In this document: in pieces, positions 43,937-52,751 of the stretch | Layout: every line of letters begins with the position of its first letter | Position numbering within the stretch: the stretch's first letter is position 1 | Assembly (NCBI GenBank): GCA_003576685.1 | Contig: QOZR01000017.1 | Span: forward strand, 1-64,000 | From: Virgifigura deserti | GTDB taxonomy: Bacteria > Pseudomonadota > Alphaproteobacteria > Dongiales > Dongiaceae | Reading direction: 5' to 3' | DNA length: 64,000 nucleotides | Made by a program: the position numbers and the translations under genes | The notes under the pieces: model-generated | What the model saw: only the letters and a program-made list of their open reading frames with translations | Told to the model about the DNA's origin: nothing | Database searches by the model: none

Positions 43937-44980
43937 TCAATCGAGCCGGCGCGACATAGCATCATAGAGAGTCCTCAAGTGCTCGGGGCCGACGAAGCTG
44001 CCGCCGTCGACGATCTGGCTGTCGCCGATCCACACCGACTGATCGAGCACGATTCCATCGGGATGGTTCTCTCCACCTCCGGGTTCCCACCATGGAAGCC
44101 CCATGCCGATGGCGTTGCTTCCCGGTACGCGAATGTCCTCGATGAACTGGCGCTGTGTCAGCATCGCCGCTGGGTGGAAGCCGAAGGTGAAGTGAATGAA
44201 GTTCCCATAGCCCCGGCCTCCGCCGGAACGCCTGAGGGCCCGCTCGAAGCTGATACGATCTTCGGTGGCGCCCCCGGTGAAGCCGCGGATACCGCCTTCG
44301 GCTTCGATCGTGATCGGCTCGCGTAGCGCGCGGTAGTACTCGTCGAAGAGAGCCTGAATCACGATGCGGCCAGTCACACTTTCCATCACCGGGTAGAAGC
44401 TCTGGGTTCCGGGCACGGTGTACATGCCGGGGTCCTTGCAGATACCCTTACGCGCCAGCTTCATCTTATCGAGCTTCAAGCTGACCTCCGTGCCGCGCGG
44501 ACAGGTGAAACGGAGGGCCTCCCCTTTCGCCTGGTCGAAGTACTCGGCAAGAGCGATGTTGAACTCCAGCATGGCGGCAAAATCGACGCAGCCATAGAGC
44601 CTCTCGAAGGTCTCGGCGGAGGAAAGCGCGAGCAGGCAGTAGCGGGTGCGCCGCCGCTCCATGGCCGCAGCATGCACGCCCGAGCCGGCGTGATAAGGAA
44701 AGCAGAAGTCGAGCCATACGTCGGACTCGACCGCCGCGGCCTTGAGCGAGTCGCCGACATAAGGGTCGGAGAGTCCGCCCTGGTAAGGCAAGGTCGGGGC
44801 AAGCGCGACCAAAGGCATGCCGCCGGCGCGCGCCACGCTTCCCGCGACCGTGTCCAGAAGCCGCATTTCGGTGCTGTAGTCGCCGGTGATCAGGACGCTC
44901 TCGCCCGGGGCCACGGCAAAACTCTCTGCAACCAGATTATCCGCTGCGCGCAGGAGCCGCGGAGACGTCATCGAAGTCAT
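43937..44980 (-). CDS. M29-like metalloenzyme (aminopeptidase / NicX-type dioxygenase fold)
   Basis: The 347-residue protein starts MTSMTSPRLLRAADNLVAES. C-terminal motifs FIHFTFGFHPAA, NAIGMGLPW and GGENHPDGIVLDQSVWIG are typical of the M29 leucyl-aminopeptidase-like superfamily, whose His/Glu/Asp residues bind a metal. The same fold includes 2,5-dihydroxypyridine 5,6-dioxygenase (NicX), of similar length, which cleaves a pyridine ring. I cannot tell peptidase from dioxygenase by motif alone. AAGGG eight bases ahead supports the start. It is 20 bases after livF and 30 bases before the formamidase gene. A deleted paralogue lies at 54027. Confidence 0.72.
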   Translation of the reverse strand: MTSMTSPRLLRAADNLVAESFAVAPGESVLITGDYSTEMRLLDTVAGSVARAGGMPLVALAPTLPYQGGLSDPYVGDSLKAAAVESDVWLDFCFPYHAGSGVHAAAMERRRTRYCLLALSSAETFERLYGCVDFAAMLEFNIALAEYFDQAKGEALRFTCPRGTEVSLKLDKMKLARKGICKDPGMYTVPGTQSFYPVMESVTGRIVIQALFDEYYRALREPITIEAEGGIRGFTGGATEDRISFERALRRSGGGRGYGNFIHFTFGFHPAAMLTQRQFIEDIRVPGSNAIGMGLPWWEPGGGENHPDGIVLDQSVWIGDSQIVDGGSFVGPEHLRTLYDAMSRRLD

Positions 44981-45000
44981 CGCAATACCCTTGGTTCGCC

Positions 45001-45717
45001 TCAGTTCTCGGCGCCGAGATAGGCGTTTTGCACAAACTCGTCTTCCAGCAGGGCCCGACCTTCTCCCTCGAGGATGATGCGCCCCTTCTCAAGGACATAG
45101 GCACGGGATGCCACTTCCAGAGACGCGCGGGCGTTCTGCTCGATCAGCAGGACGGAAACGCCGGTGCCGGCGATCCGTCGAATCAGCCCAAAGATCTCCT
45201 GCACCAGCTTCGGCATGATGCCGAGCGACGGCTCGTCCATGATCAGGAGGCGTGGCTCGCTCATCAGCCCGCGGGCGATGGCGAGCATCTGTTGCTCGCC
45301 GCCGCTAAGCGAACCGGCGATCTGGCTCCGCCGCTCCCGCAATCGTGGGAAAGTCTCATAGCTCCGCTCGAGGAGTTCCTTGACGCGGGCACGGCGGCGC
45401 TCCTTGTAGGCGCCCATAAGCAGGTTTTCCTGAATGGTCATCTGAGCGAAGACCTGCCGGCCCTCGGGCACGAGAACGATTCCTCGCCGCATGACCCGGT
45501 GAGCAGGCAGGCCCGAGACCGCTTGGCCTTCGAAGGTAACACTGCCCACCGCCGGCGCCAGGGCGCCGGCGGTGACCTTTGCCGTCGTTGTCTTCCCGGC
45601 ACCGTTGGAACCGAGCAGAGCAACGACTTCTCCCGGGGCCACTTGGAAAGACACGCCTTCCAAGGCGCGCGCGCCTCCATAAGCAAAATGAACGCTATCG
45701 ACGACAAGTCCGTTCAT
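45001..45717 (-). CDS. livF: ABC transporter ATP-binding protein, LivF type
   Basis: The 238-residue protein begins MNGLVVDSVHFAYGGARALE and has Walker A GSNGAGKTTT, VPEGRQVFAQMTIQENL, signature LSGGEQQMLAIARGLM and Walker B LLIMDEPSLGIMP, all typical of LivF. It overlaps the LivG gene by four bases. The open frame continues far upstream in the antisense of nothing real; the ATG at 45717 is set by homology and the ATGA overlap. The transported compound is probably the substrate of the surrounding catabolic enzymes rather than branched-chain amino acids. Confidence 0.9.
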   Translation of the reverse strand: MNGLVVDSVHFAYGGARALEGVSFQVAPGEVVALLGSNGAGKTTTAKVTAGALAPAVGSVTFEGQAVSGLPAHRVMRRGIVLVPEGRQVFAQMTIQENLLMGAYKERRRARVKELLERSYETFPRLRERRSQIAGSLSGGEQQMLAIARGLMSEPRLLIMDEPSLGIMPKLVQEIFGLIRRIAGTGVSVLLIEQNARASLEVASRAYVLEKGRIILEGEGRALLEDEFVQNAYLGAEN

Positions 45718-46433
45718 GAGGCCGTCGTCCCTAGATAGGCGTCGATCACCGTCTGGTCGGCGAAGACGTCGGCGGCGGCGCCGTCGGCGATCTTTCGGCC
45801 GGCTTCGATGACGATGACCCGGTCGGAAACGCGGCGCACCGCCTTGATGTCGTGCTCGACCAGGAGCACGGTCACCTCGGCCTCGCGGATCTTCGAAAGG
45901 ACGTCGGTCAGCTCGCGCGTTTCCTTCTCGTTCAAGCCCGCGCAGGGTTCGTCCGCCAACAGCAGGATGGGCCGCGCGGCAATGGCGCGCGCCAGTTCCA
46001 GACGACGCAGGTTTCCGATGCTGAGAGAGCCGGCGGGCTGGTTCGCCCAGGGTGTCAGATGGCAGATGTCGATCGCTTGCGTCGTCGTCGCCATGGGATC
46101 TCGCACGCCGAGGCGGCCAAAGGAGGCCGCGACAAGTACGTTCTCCCGCACGCTCAGCTCGGGAAAGGGCTTCGAGATCTGGAAGGCCCGTGCAATGCCC
46201 TGGCGGCAGACGCGGTAGGGCGCACTGCCGGTGATATCCCGTCCATCGAACAGGATCTTGCCCGCCGTAGGTTTCAGATAGCCGGAAATCATGTTGAAGA
46301 GGGTCGACTTCCCGGCCCCGTTCGGCCCGACGATGCTGGTGATGCTCTGCGGCTCCACCGTGAAGGAAACCTCCTCGATCGCGCGCAGGCCCTTGAACTG
46401 CTTCGTCAGGCTGTCGATGGTCAGCAGAGTCAT
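45714..46433 (-). CDS. livG: ABC transporter ATP-binding protein, LivG type
   Basis: The 239-residue protein has Walker A GPNGAGKSTLFNMISG, RVCRQGIARAFQISKPFPEL, a signature region AGSLSIGNLRRLELARAIA and Walker B LLLADEPCAGLN, matching LivG. The signature motif reads LSIGNLRRLE in place of the usual LSYGQQRRLE, a modest deviation. It is coupled by four-base overlaps to livM and livF. Confidence 0.88.
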   Translation of the reverse strand: MTLLTIDSLTKQFKGLRAIEEVSFTVEPQSITSIVGPNGAGKSTLFNMISGYLKPTAGKILFDGRDITGSAPYRVCRQGIARAFQISKPFPELSVRENVLVAASFGRLGVRDPMATTTQAIDICHLTPWANQPAGSLSIGNLRRLELARAIAARPILLLADEPCAGLNEKETRELTDVLSKIREAEVTVLLVEHDIKAVRRVSDRVIVIEAGRKIADGAAADVFADQTVIDAYLGTTAS

Positions 46434-47425
46434 GGCGTCGCTTCCACTGTCTCTGCAAGACGCCGCCGGGACCAGGCCCTGCGAAACAGGCCCAGAAGCC
46501 CCTTCGGAGCCAGGATCACCATGGCGATAAGCACAGCTCCCGTCAGCATCATGTGCAGGTCGAGGAGGTCGCCAAGCACGACCTGAGTGAGAAGGATCAT
46601 GATCGTCGCACCGATCAGCGGCCCGGCGACCGTGCCGATGCCGCCCACCATGCTGAAGAGGATCAAGTTAAGGCTGATGTCGATCCGGAAGACAGTCTCG
46701 CTTGTCATAAAGCCCAGGCCGTAGACGTAGAGCACCCCACCCGCCGCGGTCAGCATCGCGCTCAGCACGAAAGCGACCAGCTTGTACCGCTCCGTGGGAA
46801 CCCCGAGCATAGCGGCGGTATCCTCGTCCTGGCCGATGCAGGTAAGACCAACGCCAAGCCTCGATCGCTTCACCAGAACAAAGACGGCGACGCTCACCAG
46901 GCAGAACAGCAGGAACAAGAAGTAAAACAGCTGCACTTTTTCCAGACCGGGGAACTTCAGTAACGGCAAGGGGAACCCCATCGCTCCCTGGAACAGGTCG
47001 AAGGTCTTGCTGACCTCGCCCAGGATTTGCGCGAAGGCCAGCATCGCGATCGCGAAGTAGATGCCACGAAGCCGTAGGACAGGCAGCGCAACGGCGACCG
47101 CCGCAACGAGAGAGATCGCTACCGCAAAGGCGAGGCCGATGATCAGGCGCGCCGCGACGGAGAACTCGGCGCCGAGCTGCTGGCCTAATAGGCCGGCCGC
47201 AAAGGCCCCGAGACCAAAGAAGGCGGCGTGGCCGAAGCTCCAATAGGTCGTGAATCCTCCGAGGAGATTCCAAGCAACGGCCAAACCGCCGAAGAGCAGG
47301 ATTTGCTGCGCGAGACGCAGATGGAAAGGCGAGGCAACGAAGGGCAGAACCACGGCCCCTGCCAGCAGCAGCGCGGCCAGCGCCCAAACCGTCGCCGGAA
47401 CCGGTTTATGGAACCCACGCATCAA
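46430..47425 (-). CDS. livM: ABC transporter permease, LivM type
   Basis: The 331-residue protein has nine or ten membrane segments and the LivM features FGGLAVAWNLLGGFTTYWSF, FGHAAFFGLGAFAAG, LRLRGIYFAIAMLAFAQI and the coupling region around DEDTAAMLGVPTERYKLVAF. It overlaps livH and livG by four bases each. A basic stretch (FRRAWSRRRL) closes the C-terminus. Confidence 0.9.
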   Translation of the reverse strand: MMRGFHKPVPATVWALAALLLAGAVVLPFVASPFHLRLAQQILLFGGLAVAWNLLGGFTTYWSFGHAAFFGLGAFAAGLLGQQLGAEFSVAARLIIGLAFAVAISLVAAVAVALPVLRLRGIYFAIAMLAFAQILGEVSKTFDLFQGAMGFPLPLLKFPGLEKVQLFYFLFLLFCLVSVAVFVLVKRSRLGVGLTCIGQDEDTAAMLGVPTERYKLVAFVLSAMLTAAGGVLYVYGLGFMTSETVFRIDISLNLILFSMVGGIGTVAGPLIGATIMILLTQVVLGDLLDLHMMLTGAVLIAMVILAPKGLLGLFRRAWSRRRLAETVEATP

Positions 47426-48306
47426 ACCGATCCCTTGTAGGCGTTACCGAGGAGACCGTTCGGCCGCACTATGAGCATGAGCAGAAGCGCACTGAAGATG
47501 AAGACGTTGGAATAGAGCGAGCCAACGTACTGCGAGGAGAAGGTGCTGATCTCCCCCAACAGCAAGCCGCCCAGCAAGGCGCCCACGGGACTGCCGACCC
47601 CACCGAGCACGACGGTGACGAAGGCATTCAATGTCCAGTAGGTGTCGTCAAAGGGCGAAAAGGGATTGATGAGGCCGATAATGATTCCCGACGCCCCGGC
47701 GAAGGCTGCGGAAATCCCGAAGGTGACCGCATATATGCGCCGCGCATCGATGCCGCAAAGCCCTGCCGCGAAGTCTTGCTGTGCGGTGGCCCGCATCGCA
47801 CGCCCCACCTTCAAGTGGTAGAGAGCCAGCGAGAGAAGACCAAGCAACAAGAGGCTCGCGATCAGCCCCGTCGCGCGCGCGCCATCGACGATGACGTCAC
47901 CGATGTGAAACGTATCGACCAGCCACGCCGAGGAGAGGAACTGGACATCCGGACCGAAGACAAGAATCACCGCATCTCGAAGAATCAAGCTCGCGCCGAA
48001 GGTGATCAGTAGGCTGCTCATGAGCGAACTGCGGCGGACCGCGCCGGCCACCAGGGTAAGCTGCAACAGCGCCCCCAGCACAAAAAGTGCGGCGCAGACG
48101 ATAGGGATCGCCGCCAAGGGATCGATCCCCATCGTCTGCTTGAGGGCAAGGCCTAGGTAGGCGCCCAACAACACGAAAATTCCGTGCGCGAGGTTGACGA
48201 TGCCGAGCACGCCGAAGATGAGCGAGAATCCCACCGCCGAGAGCGAGAAGATTCCCCCCAGAATCAGCCCATCGACAAGGGTCTGAAAAAAGAGTGTTCC
48301 GTCCAT
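47422..48306 (-). CDS. livH: ABC transporter permease, LivH type
   Basis: The 294-residue protein has eight membrane segments and the LivH motifs LVDGLILGGIFSLSAVGFSL, FGVLGIVNLAHG near the N-terminus and RAMRATAQQDFAAGLCGID as coupling helix. It starts 46 bases after the binding-protein gene and is coupled to livM by a four-base overlap. Confidence 0.9.
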   Translation of the reverse strand: MDGTLFFQTLVDGLILGGIFSLSAVGFSLIFGVLGIVNLAHGIFVLLGAYLGLALKQTMGIDPLAAIPIVCAALFVLGALLQLTLVAGAVRRSSLMSSLLITFGASLILRDAVILVFGPDVQFLSSAWLVDTFHIGDVIVDGARATGLIASLLLLGLLSLALYHLKVGRAMRATAQQDFAAGLCGIDARRIYAVTFGISAAFAGASGIIIGLINPFSPFDDTYWTLNAFVTVVLGGVGSPVGALLGGLLLGEISTFSSQYVGSLYSNVFIFSALLLMLIVRPNGLLGNAYKGSV

Positions 48307-48352
48307 TTTTTAGGCTGCTGCCAATCCTTCCAGCGAACGGGAGATGGCGGAG

Positions 48353-49594
48353 CTACCCCTTTTGCGCCCAGGTCGGCGTCGGGTAGACGAGTTCGCCCGT
48401 CTTAAAATCGGTCGGGAAGATGACCTTGATCTTGCCATCCTGCACCTGGCCGATCTTCGCGCCCATCAAGATGGGGTCGCCATCGCCGTCCTCGGTGAAC
48501 TTGACCGGGCCGAAGGCCGTCGTGATGTCGATCGCATCCAGGGCATCCCTCACCGCCGCCGGATCTATGCTTCCTGCGGCACGCATCGCCTCCACATAGG
48601 TGGTGATGCAGGCGGAGGCCCCAACGGTATGATAGCTCAGCGGACGCTTGTTCGTCTCATTGTAGTAGGAGATATAGGACTCGGTGTCGCCGAACACCGG
48701 ATCGCTGAAGTCGAGGCTGGCGTCCCAGGGCAGCTGCATGATGACTCCTGTCGCCTTCGCACCCAGGCTTTCGCGATAGGCGGGAAGCTGCGGCCCCAGG
48801 AACTGGTACAGCAGGGGCACGTTCGTCTCTGTCGCAATCATCTGTCGCACGATCACGAGCGAGTTCTGATCGACCGTGGTCGTGATCAGGATATCCGGAG
48901 TTCGCGAGCGGATCGTCGCCAGCGCGCTGGAGGCATCGGTCACCTGCTCAGGTAATTCGAGGACATCCAGGACCTCGATCCCGATTTCCTTGCAGCCCGC
49001 GGCGGCGGCCTCCGCGTTCAGCTTCGAGAAGGCGCCGTTGGTCGCGATGATCGAAACCGACTTGGGCTTCGGCTCGATGGTCTTGAACAACTCGATGCTG
49101 GTGACCCACGCACGGCTCGCCCGAGGGAAGAGCCCGAAGATGTAGTCATAGCCCTGCGTGAAGATCTGATCCGCCGAAGCACCGACCTGGACCATGATCT
49201 TGCCGGCTGCCTCGGTAATACCGGCGCAGGGCAGCACGACATTGCTGCCGTAGGATCCCAGGAAGAAATCCACGCCCTCGTCGACCTGACGCTGGATCAG
49301 GGTCGTCGCGCGGGCCGGGTCGCTCGCGTCATCGACGATCCCAAGCTCGAAACGGTACGCCTTTCCCCCGATCTCGACGCCGCCCATCTCCTCGTTCAGG
49401 TACTTGATCGCAGTCTCGTAGCCGTGCCGAATGTTGAGGCCCGTTTCTGCGTAACGCCCGGACATGCCAAGCGAACCGCCGAACCGGATCACGCCGCCGT
49501 CTTGCGCGCGTGCCGGAGCAAAACGCAATGCGGTAGAACCGACCACGGATGCTCCGAACAATCCAAGCGCGGTCCTGCGCGAAATTTTCGTCAT
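48353..49594 (-). CDS. Periplasmic substrate-binding protein, Leu/Ile/Val-binding family
   Basis: The 413-residue protein begins MTKISRRTALGLFGASVVGS, a twin-arginine type signal, and is a type I periplasmic binding fold (IRFGGSLGMSGRYAETGLN, LNEEMGGVEIGGKAY, GSYGSNVVLPCAGI). Three ATGs in tandem lie at 49600, 49597 and 49594; GGGAG is best spaced for the third. The ligand pocket cannot be read. Given the operon it probably binds an aromatic, amide or N-methylated compound. Confidence 0.88.
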   Translation of the reverse strand: MTKISRRTALGLFGASVVGSTALRFAPARAQDGGVIRFGGSLGMSGRYAETGLNIRHGYETAIKYLNEEMGGVEIGGKAYRFELGIVDDASDPARATTLIQRQVDEGVDFFLGSYGSNVVLPCAGITEAAGKIMVQVGASADQIFTQGYDYIFGLFPRASRAWVTSIELFKTIEPKPKSVSIIATNGAFSKLNAEAAAAGCKEIGIEVLDVLELPEQVTDASSALATIRSRTPDILITTTVDQNSLVIVRQMIATETNVPLLYQFLGPQLPAYRESLGAKATGVIMQLPWDASLDFSDPVFGDTESYISYYNETNKRPLSYHTVGASACITTYVEAMRAAGSIDPAAVRDALDAIDITTAFGPVKFTEDGDGDPILMGAKIGQVQDGKIKVIFPTDFKTGELVYPTPTWAQKG

Positions 49595-49633
49595 CATCAT
49601 ACTCCCTGTTCTCACGTTTGATTGTGATTTCCG

Positions 49634-50611
49634 TTAGATATCCAAGACGAGCAGATCACCCTTGCACCCCGAAACGCACACCGTCATGAGATCTCCGGAG
49701 CGCCTTTCTTCGTCCGACAGCACCTCGTCACGATGCTCCGGCTCGCCTTCAAGGACGCGCGTGATGCACAGGCCACAGACCCCCTCCATGCAGGAGCAGT
49801 CGACCGCGACGCCGTTCTCCTGCAGGACCTGGAGGATGGTTTTGCCCGGATCGACCCGCAAAGTCTTCCCCGTTCGGGCCAAGCGAACTGCGAATCCGGA
49901 GGTGGCCTCAGCGGCGGGCCGAGAGCCCGGCTCCGCGGTGAAAGATTCCCAGTGAACAGCGGACAAGGCTTGGCACGAGGCTGCGACGGAACGCGCTCGA
50001 TCGATGAAAGCGTTCGGCCCACAGACATAGAGTTGCGAGCCGGTCGGAGCCCCCCGCAGCAAGGCATCCATCCGCGCGCCGACCGCATCGGCTTCCACGC
50101 CGAAATGAAACTGGACATGGGATGCAAAGACGTGGCTGGCGAGAAAGTCGTGAAAGGCGGCATGCTGGGGCGTGCGCGCGAAATAGTGCAGCTCGAAAGA
50201 CTGGCCTCGCCGCCGCGCGTCCTTAGCCATGCTGAGGAGCGGCGTTATGCCGATCCCACCAGCAAGGAGCACAAGGTGCCGCGCGGAGCGGTCGAGGGGA
50301 AACTTGTTGTCCGGCGGTGCCACTCGAACGATGTCGCCGACGCGCAACCGATGCACGGCCTCGGAACCACCCCGGGAGTCCGCCTCGCGCTTCACGGCGA
50401 TGTGGTAGTGGCGCTTTTCGCCCGGCCCATTGTATAGTGAATACTGTCGGACGAGCTTCTCCGCCAACCGAAGCGTAATGTGCGCGCCAGGACCCGCCGG
50501 AGGAAGGGCGAGACCGTCAGGATCAGCGAGCGTCAGAGAGAGGATGTCAATTGCCTCCGGGTGGAGCGCTGTTACCTGCAGCCGCATCTCCTTGGCAGTA
50601 GGTGACGTCAC
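49634..50611 (-). CDS. Phthalate-dioxygenase-reductase/VanB-type oxidoreductase
   Basis: The 325-residue protein passes electrons from NAD(P)H to the Rieske oxygenase encoded just upstream. In order: an FMN-binding barrel (about 8-105, with RQYSLYNGP), a nucleotide domain (HLVLLAGGIGITPLLSMAKD) and a C-terminal plant-type [2Fe-2S] domain with CMEGVCGLC and a later Cys in TVCVSGC. This order is that of PDR/VanB reductases. Its start overlaps the oxygenase stop by four bases (ATGA). Confidence 0.92.
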   Translation of the reverse strand: MTSPTAKEMRLQVTALHPEAIDILSLTLADPDGLALPPAGPGAHITLRLAEKLVRQYSLYNGPGEKRHYHIAVKREADSRGGSEAVHRLRVGDIVRVAPPDNKFPLDRSARHLVLLAGGIGITPLLSMAKDARRRGQSFELHYFARTPQHAAFHDFLASHVFASHVQFHFGVEADAVGARMDALLRGAPTGSQLYVCGPNAFIDRARSVAASCQALSAVHWESFTAEPGSRPAAEATSGFAVRLARTGKTLRVDPGKTILQVLQENGVAVDCSCMEGVCGLCITRVLEGEPEHRDEVLSDEERRSGDLMTVCVSGCKGDLLVLDI

Positions 50612-51765
50612 CGCCCCGACCCGAACATGCGGTCGATATATCCGTTTAGAAAATGATGGATCGGCTTTTCCATCACCGACATCCGACCGGGAACATAGTT
50701 CGGAAGAGACATCGCCTTCTGCATCGATTCGATCATCGAGCGATCCTCTTCGTAGATCTTCATCTGATAGTCCTTGTAGACCTTGAGCTTCTCGTCGAAG
50801 TCAGGGTCGCTGAAGAACTCCTCCGGGAAGAGGACGTAGATAAGAACCTCGCACTTGTTTGGCCCGACCGGCCACGCGACCAGCATTTTCACGCAATCGA
50901 TGCGGCCGAAGAGCGTCAGATTCGGCAACCGGAACCCGGTGCAAGCGAAGCTATTTTCCTCGGACTCCAGCCAAGGCGCCTTGCTGAACAAGGTTTGGCC
51001 GTCCGGCGTCGACGGCGCGGCATCGTAGCGGATCGTAATACCGCCTTCGTCCTTCAAGGAGACATTATCAGTGGTCCAGGAGAACCGCGCCCCGAAGGTG
51101 TTCACGTGCAGGACCCCTACGTGATAGAAGTCCATCAGGTTTTCGTGCAGAAACTTCCAGTTGCAGTTCAGCTTCAGCGTCGTGACATCCGCCAGGCGGC
51201 ACCTTTCCGTGTGAAGCTGCGCGAAATCCTTCTCGAACTCCACCATGGCCTCGGTAAAAGGCTGCGGTTCCGATGCGAAGCTGATGAAGATGTTGCCCCG
51301 CCAGGTCTCGAGATGGATGCGCGGAAGGCGGCAGGTGCTGGGATCGAATCCCTCCGACTCCTTCATGTAGGCCGCACCTAGCAGCTTACCGGAGAGATCG
51401 TAGGTCCAACCGTGATAGGGGCACTTGAAGTGCCGCAGGTTGCCCTTACCTTCCGCAACCTCTACGCCGCGGTGCCGGCACATATTGTGGAATGCGCCGA
51501 GAGTGCCATCCTTGTCACGGGCGATGATAGTCGGGCGATCGATGATGCGGCGCGCTTCGTAGTCGCCGGGATTCTCGAACTGCTCCTCCCGGCCGACGAA
51601 AAGCCAATCCTTGTAAAAGTACTCTTCCAGCTCCCTGCGATAGATTTCTTCCGAAGCGTAGATTCCACCCGGAAGATGGCGGGCCCGGATCAGATCTTCG
51701 CGCGTTTCGGCGATACTTGCCTTTTCATCCACAGCAGCCTTCGTTTGCGCGATGTCTGTCGTCAT
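50608..51765 (-). CDS. Rieske non-haem iron oxygenase, alpha subunit
   Basis: The 385-residue protein has a Rieske cluster motif CRHRG ... CPYHGW (about 85-110) and a mononuclear iron region NLMDFYHVGVLHVNTFG with the two His and, later, an acidic ligand. The catalytic domain is of the ring-hydroxylating/N- or O-demethylase type with no beta subunit gene nearby. GGGAG six bases before the ATG at 51765 sets the start. It is the first gene of the nine-gene operon and diverges from the TetR-family regulator. It could hydroxylate a ring or oxidatively demethylate an N-methyl group; the sequence does not decide. Confidence 0.9.
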   Translation of the reverse strand: MTTDIAQTKAAVDEKASIAETREDLIRARHLPGGIYASEEIYRRELEEYFYKDWLFVGREEQFENPGDYEARRIIDRPTIIARDKDGTLGAFHNMCRHRGVEVAEGKGNLRHFKCPYHGWTYDLSGKLLGAAYMKESEGFDPSTCRLPRIHLETWRGNIFISFASEPQPFTEAMVEFEKDFAQLHTERCRLADVTTLKLNCNWKFLHENLMDFYHVGVLHVNTFGARFSWTTDNVSLKDEGGITIRYDAAPSTPDGQTLFSKAPWLESEENSFACTGFRLPNLTLFGRIDCVKMLVAWPVGPNKCEVLIYVLFPEEFFSDPDFDEKLKVYKDYQMKIYEEDRSMIESMQKAMSLPNYVPGRMSVMEKPIHHFLNGYIDRMFGSGR

Positions 51766-51870
51766 GATCACTCCCTCGCCTTCACCGGCTTCCTTTTTAG
51801 ATGCTATCGAAGCTCCACAACCTTCGTCGTGGCGTAGCAACAATTCTCGTTCGATCACCGTTCCAAGCGA

Positions 51871-51890
51871 CTTGATACGAACGTATAAAG
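51871..51890. promoter_or_regulatory. Candidate TetR-family operator in the divergent promoter region
   Basis: CTTGATACG (51871-51879) and CGTATAAAG (51882-51890) form an inverted repeat with one mismatch around AA; the inner 12 bases ATACG-AA-CGTAT are perfect. It lies between the Rieske gene (start 51765, -) and the regulator (start 51991, +), in an AT-richer stretch that also contains TTGATA and TATAAA. It is the obvious site for control of both directions. Confidence 0.55.
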
Positions 51891-51990
51891 TGGAAAATAC
51901 AGATGCGGCCGGGCGGAATCAACAGTCTTTCTTGACGCCCCCGAACTATGGTGGCAGCCAATCCACCCTCCCCGGGATGTGAGGCCTTTT

Positions 51991-52710
51991 ATGAGCGAGA
52001 CGAAGAATGGCCGGCGGGCCAAACGCAGCGCGACCAGCAGCTTTTCCAAGAAGGCCCCGGAGGTACGCCGCAAGGAATTGATCGACGCGACCTTTCGCTG
52101 CCTATGCCGCTATGGGACGGGAGAAGTCAGTGTTCGGCTTATCGCACAGGAAGCCGGTCTCTCGTTGGGAATGGTGCGGCACCATTTTCGCACCAAGGAC
52201 GAACTTTTGGCGGCAACGCTAAGGCACCTCTCTGCGAAGGTGCAGGCACAGACCCGCGAAGCGTTAGCCGCTACGGACTTGTCTCCCGTCGAGCGGCTTC
52301 ACGCCTTCATCACCGCCTGTCTTCATCCCGGCGCGTTGGATGCGGACTATGTCCGAGCGCGCTTTCTATTCTGGAGCTTGGCCCAGACCAATCCGACCGT
52401 GCGGGCGGTGCATGACGAGATCTACGCCCGCTTCGAGGGCGAGGTGCGCCGCCTCGTGTCTGACGTCGCGCAGGAAAAGGGGGTCGATCTCGATCTTGAT
52501 GTCATCACATTGGCGATCCTGGCGCTGCTCAAGGGAATCTGGGTCGAGTGGAGCCTTGCCCCGAATCGCGCCGACCCGCTCAAGCTTGCCGAGCAGATCC
52601 TACCGGGCCTCGACGGAACGTTCGCGACCAAGGCCCGACGTTCGCCAGGTCTCGGTAGACTCGTCGCGGAAACGCCTGTGCCAAGGCCCGCTGGCGGACA
52701 CGCGCGATAG
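51991..52710 (+). CDS. TetR/BetI-family transcriptional regulator
   Basis: The 239-residue protein starts MSETKNGRRAKRSATSS. Its N-terminal helix-turn-helix (about 25-75) contains RRKELIDATFRCLCRYG, VRLIAQEAGLSLGMVRHHF and KDELLAATL, the TetR pattern with a BetI flavour. The C-terminal domain is helical and ligand-binding. GAGG before the ATG at 51991 supports this start; a GTG at 51979 is also in frame. It probably represses the divergent nine-gene operon and responds to the imported substrate or a product. Confidence 0.88.
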   Translation: MSETKNGRRAKRSATSSFSKKAPEVRRKELIDATFRCLCRYGTGEVSVRLIAQEAGLSLGMVRHHFRTKDELLAATLRHLSAKVQAQTREALAATDLSPVERLHAFITACLHPGALDADYVRARFLFWSLAQTNPTVRAVHDEIYARFEGEVRRLVSDVAQEKGVDLDLDVITLAILALLKGIWVEWSLAPNRADPLKLAEQILPGLDGTFATKARRSPGLGRLVAETPVPRPAGGHAR

Positions 52711-52751
52711 GTGTTTTATCGGGATTCGGAATCGCTCTCGACTTCCATTAG

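Noticed and set aside
45718..46458. Upstream extension of the livF reading frame giving a 485-residue protein
   Set aside because: The extra N-terminal part is an out-of-frame reading of livG; the LivF family start and the ATGA overlap fix the start at 45717.
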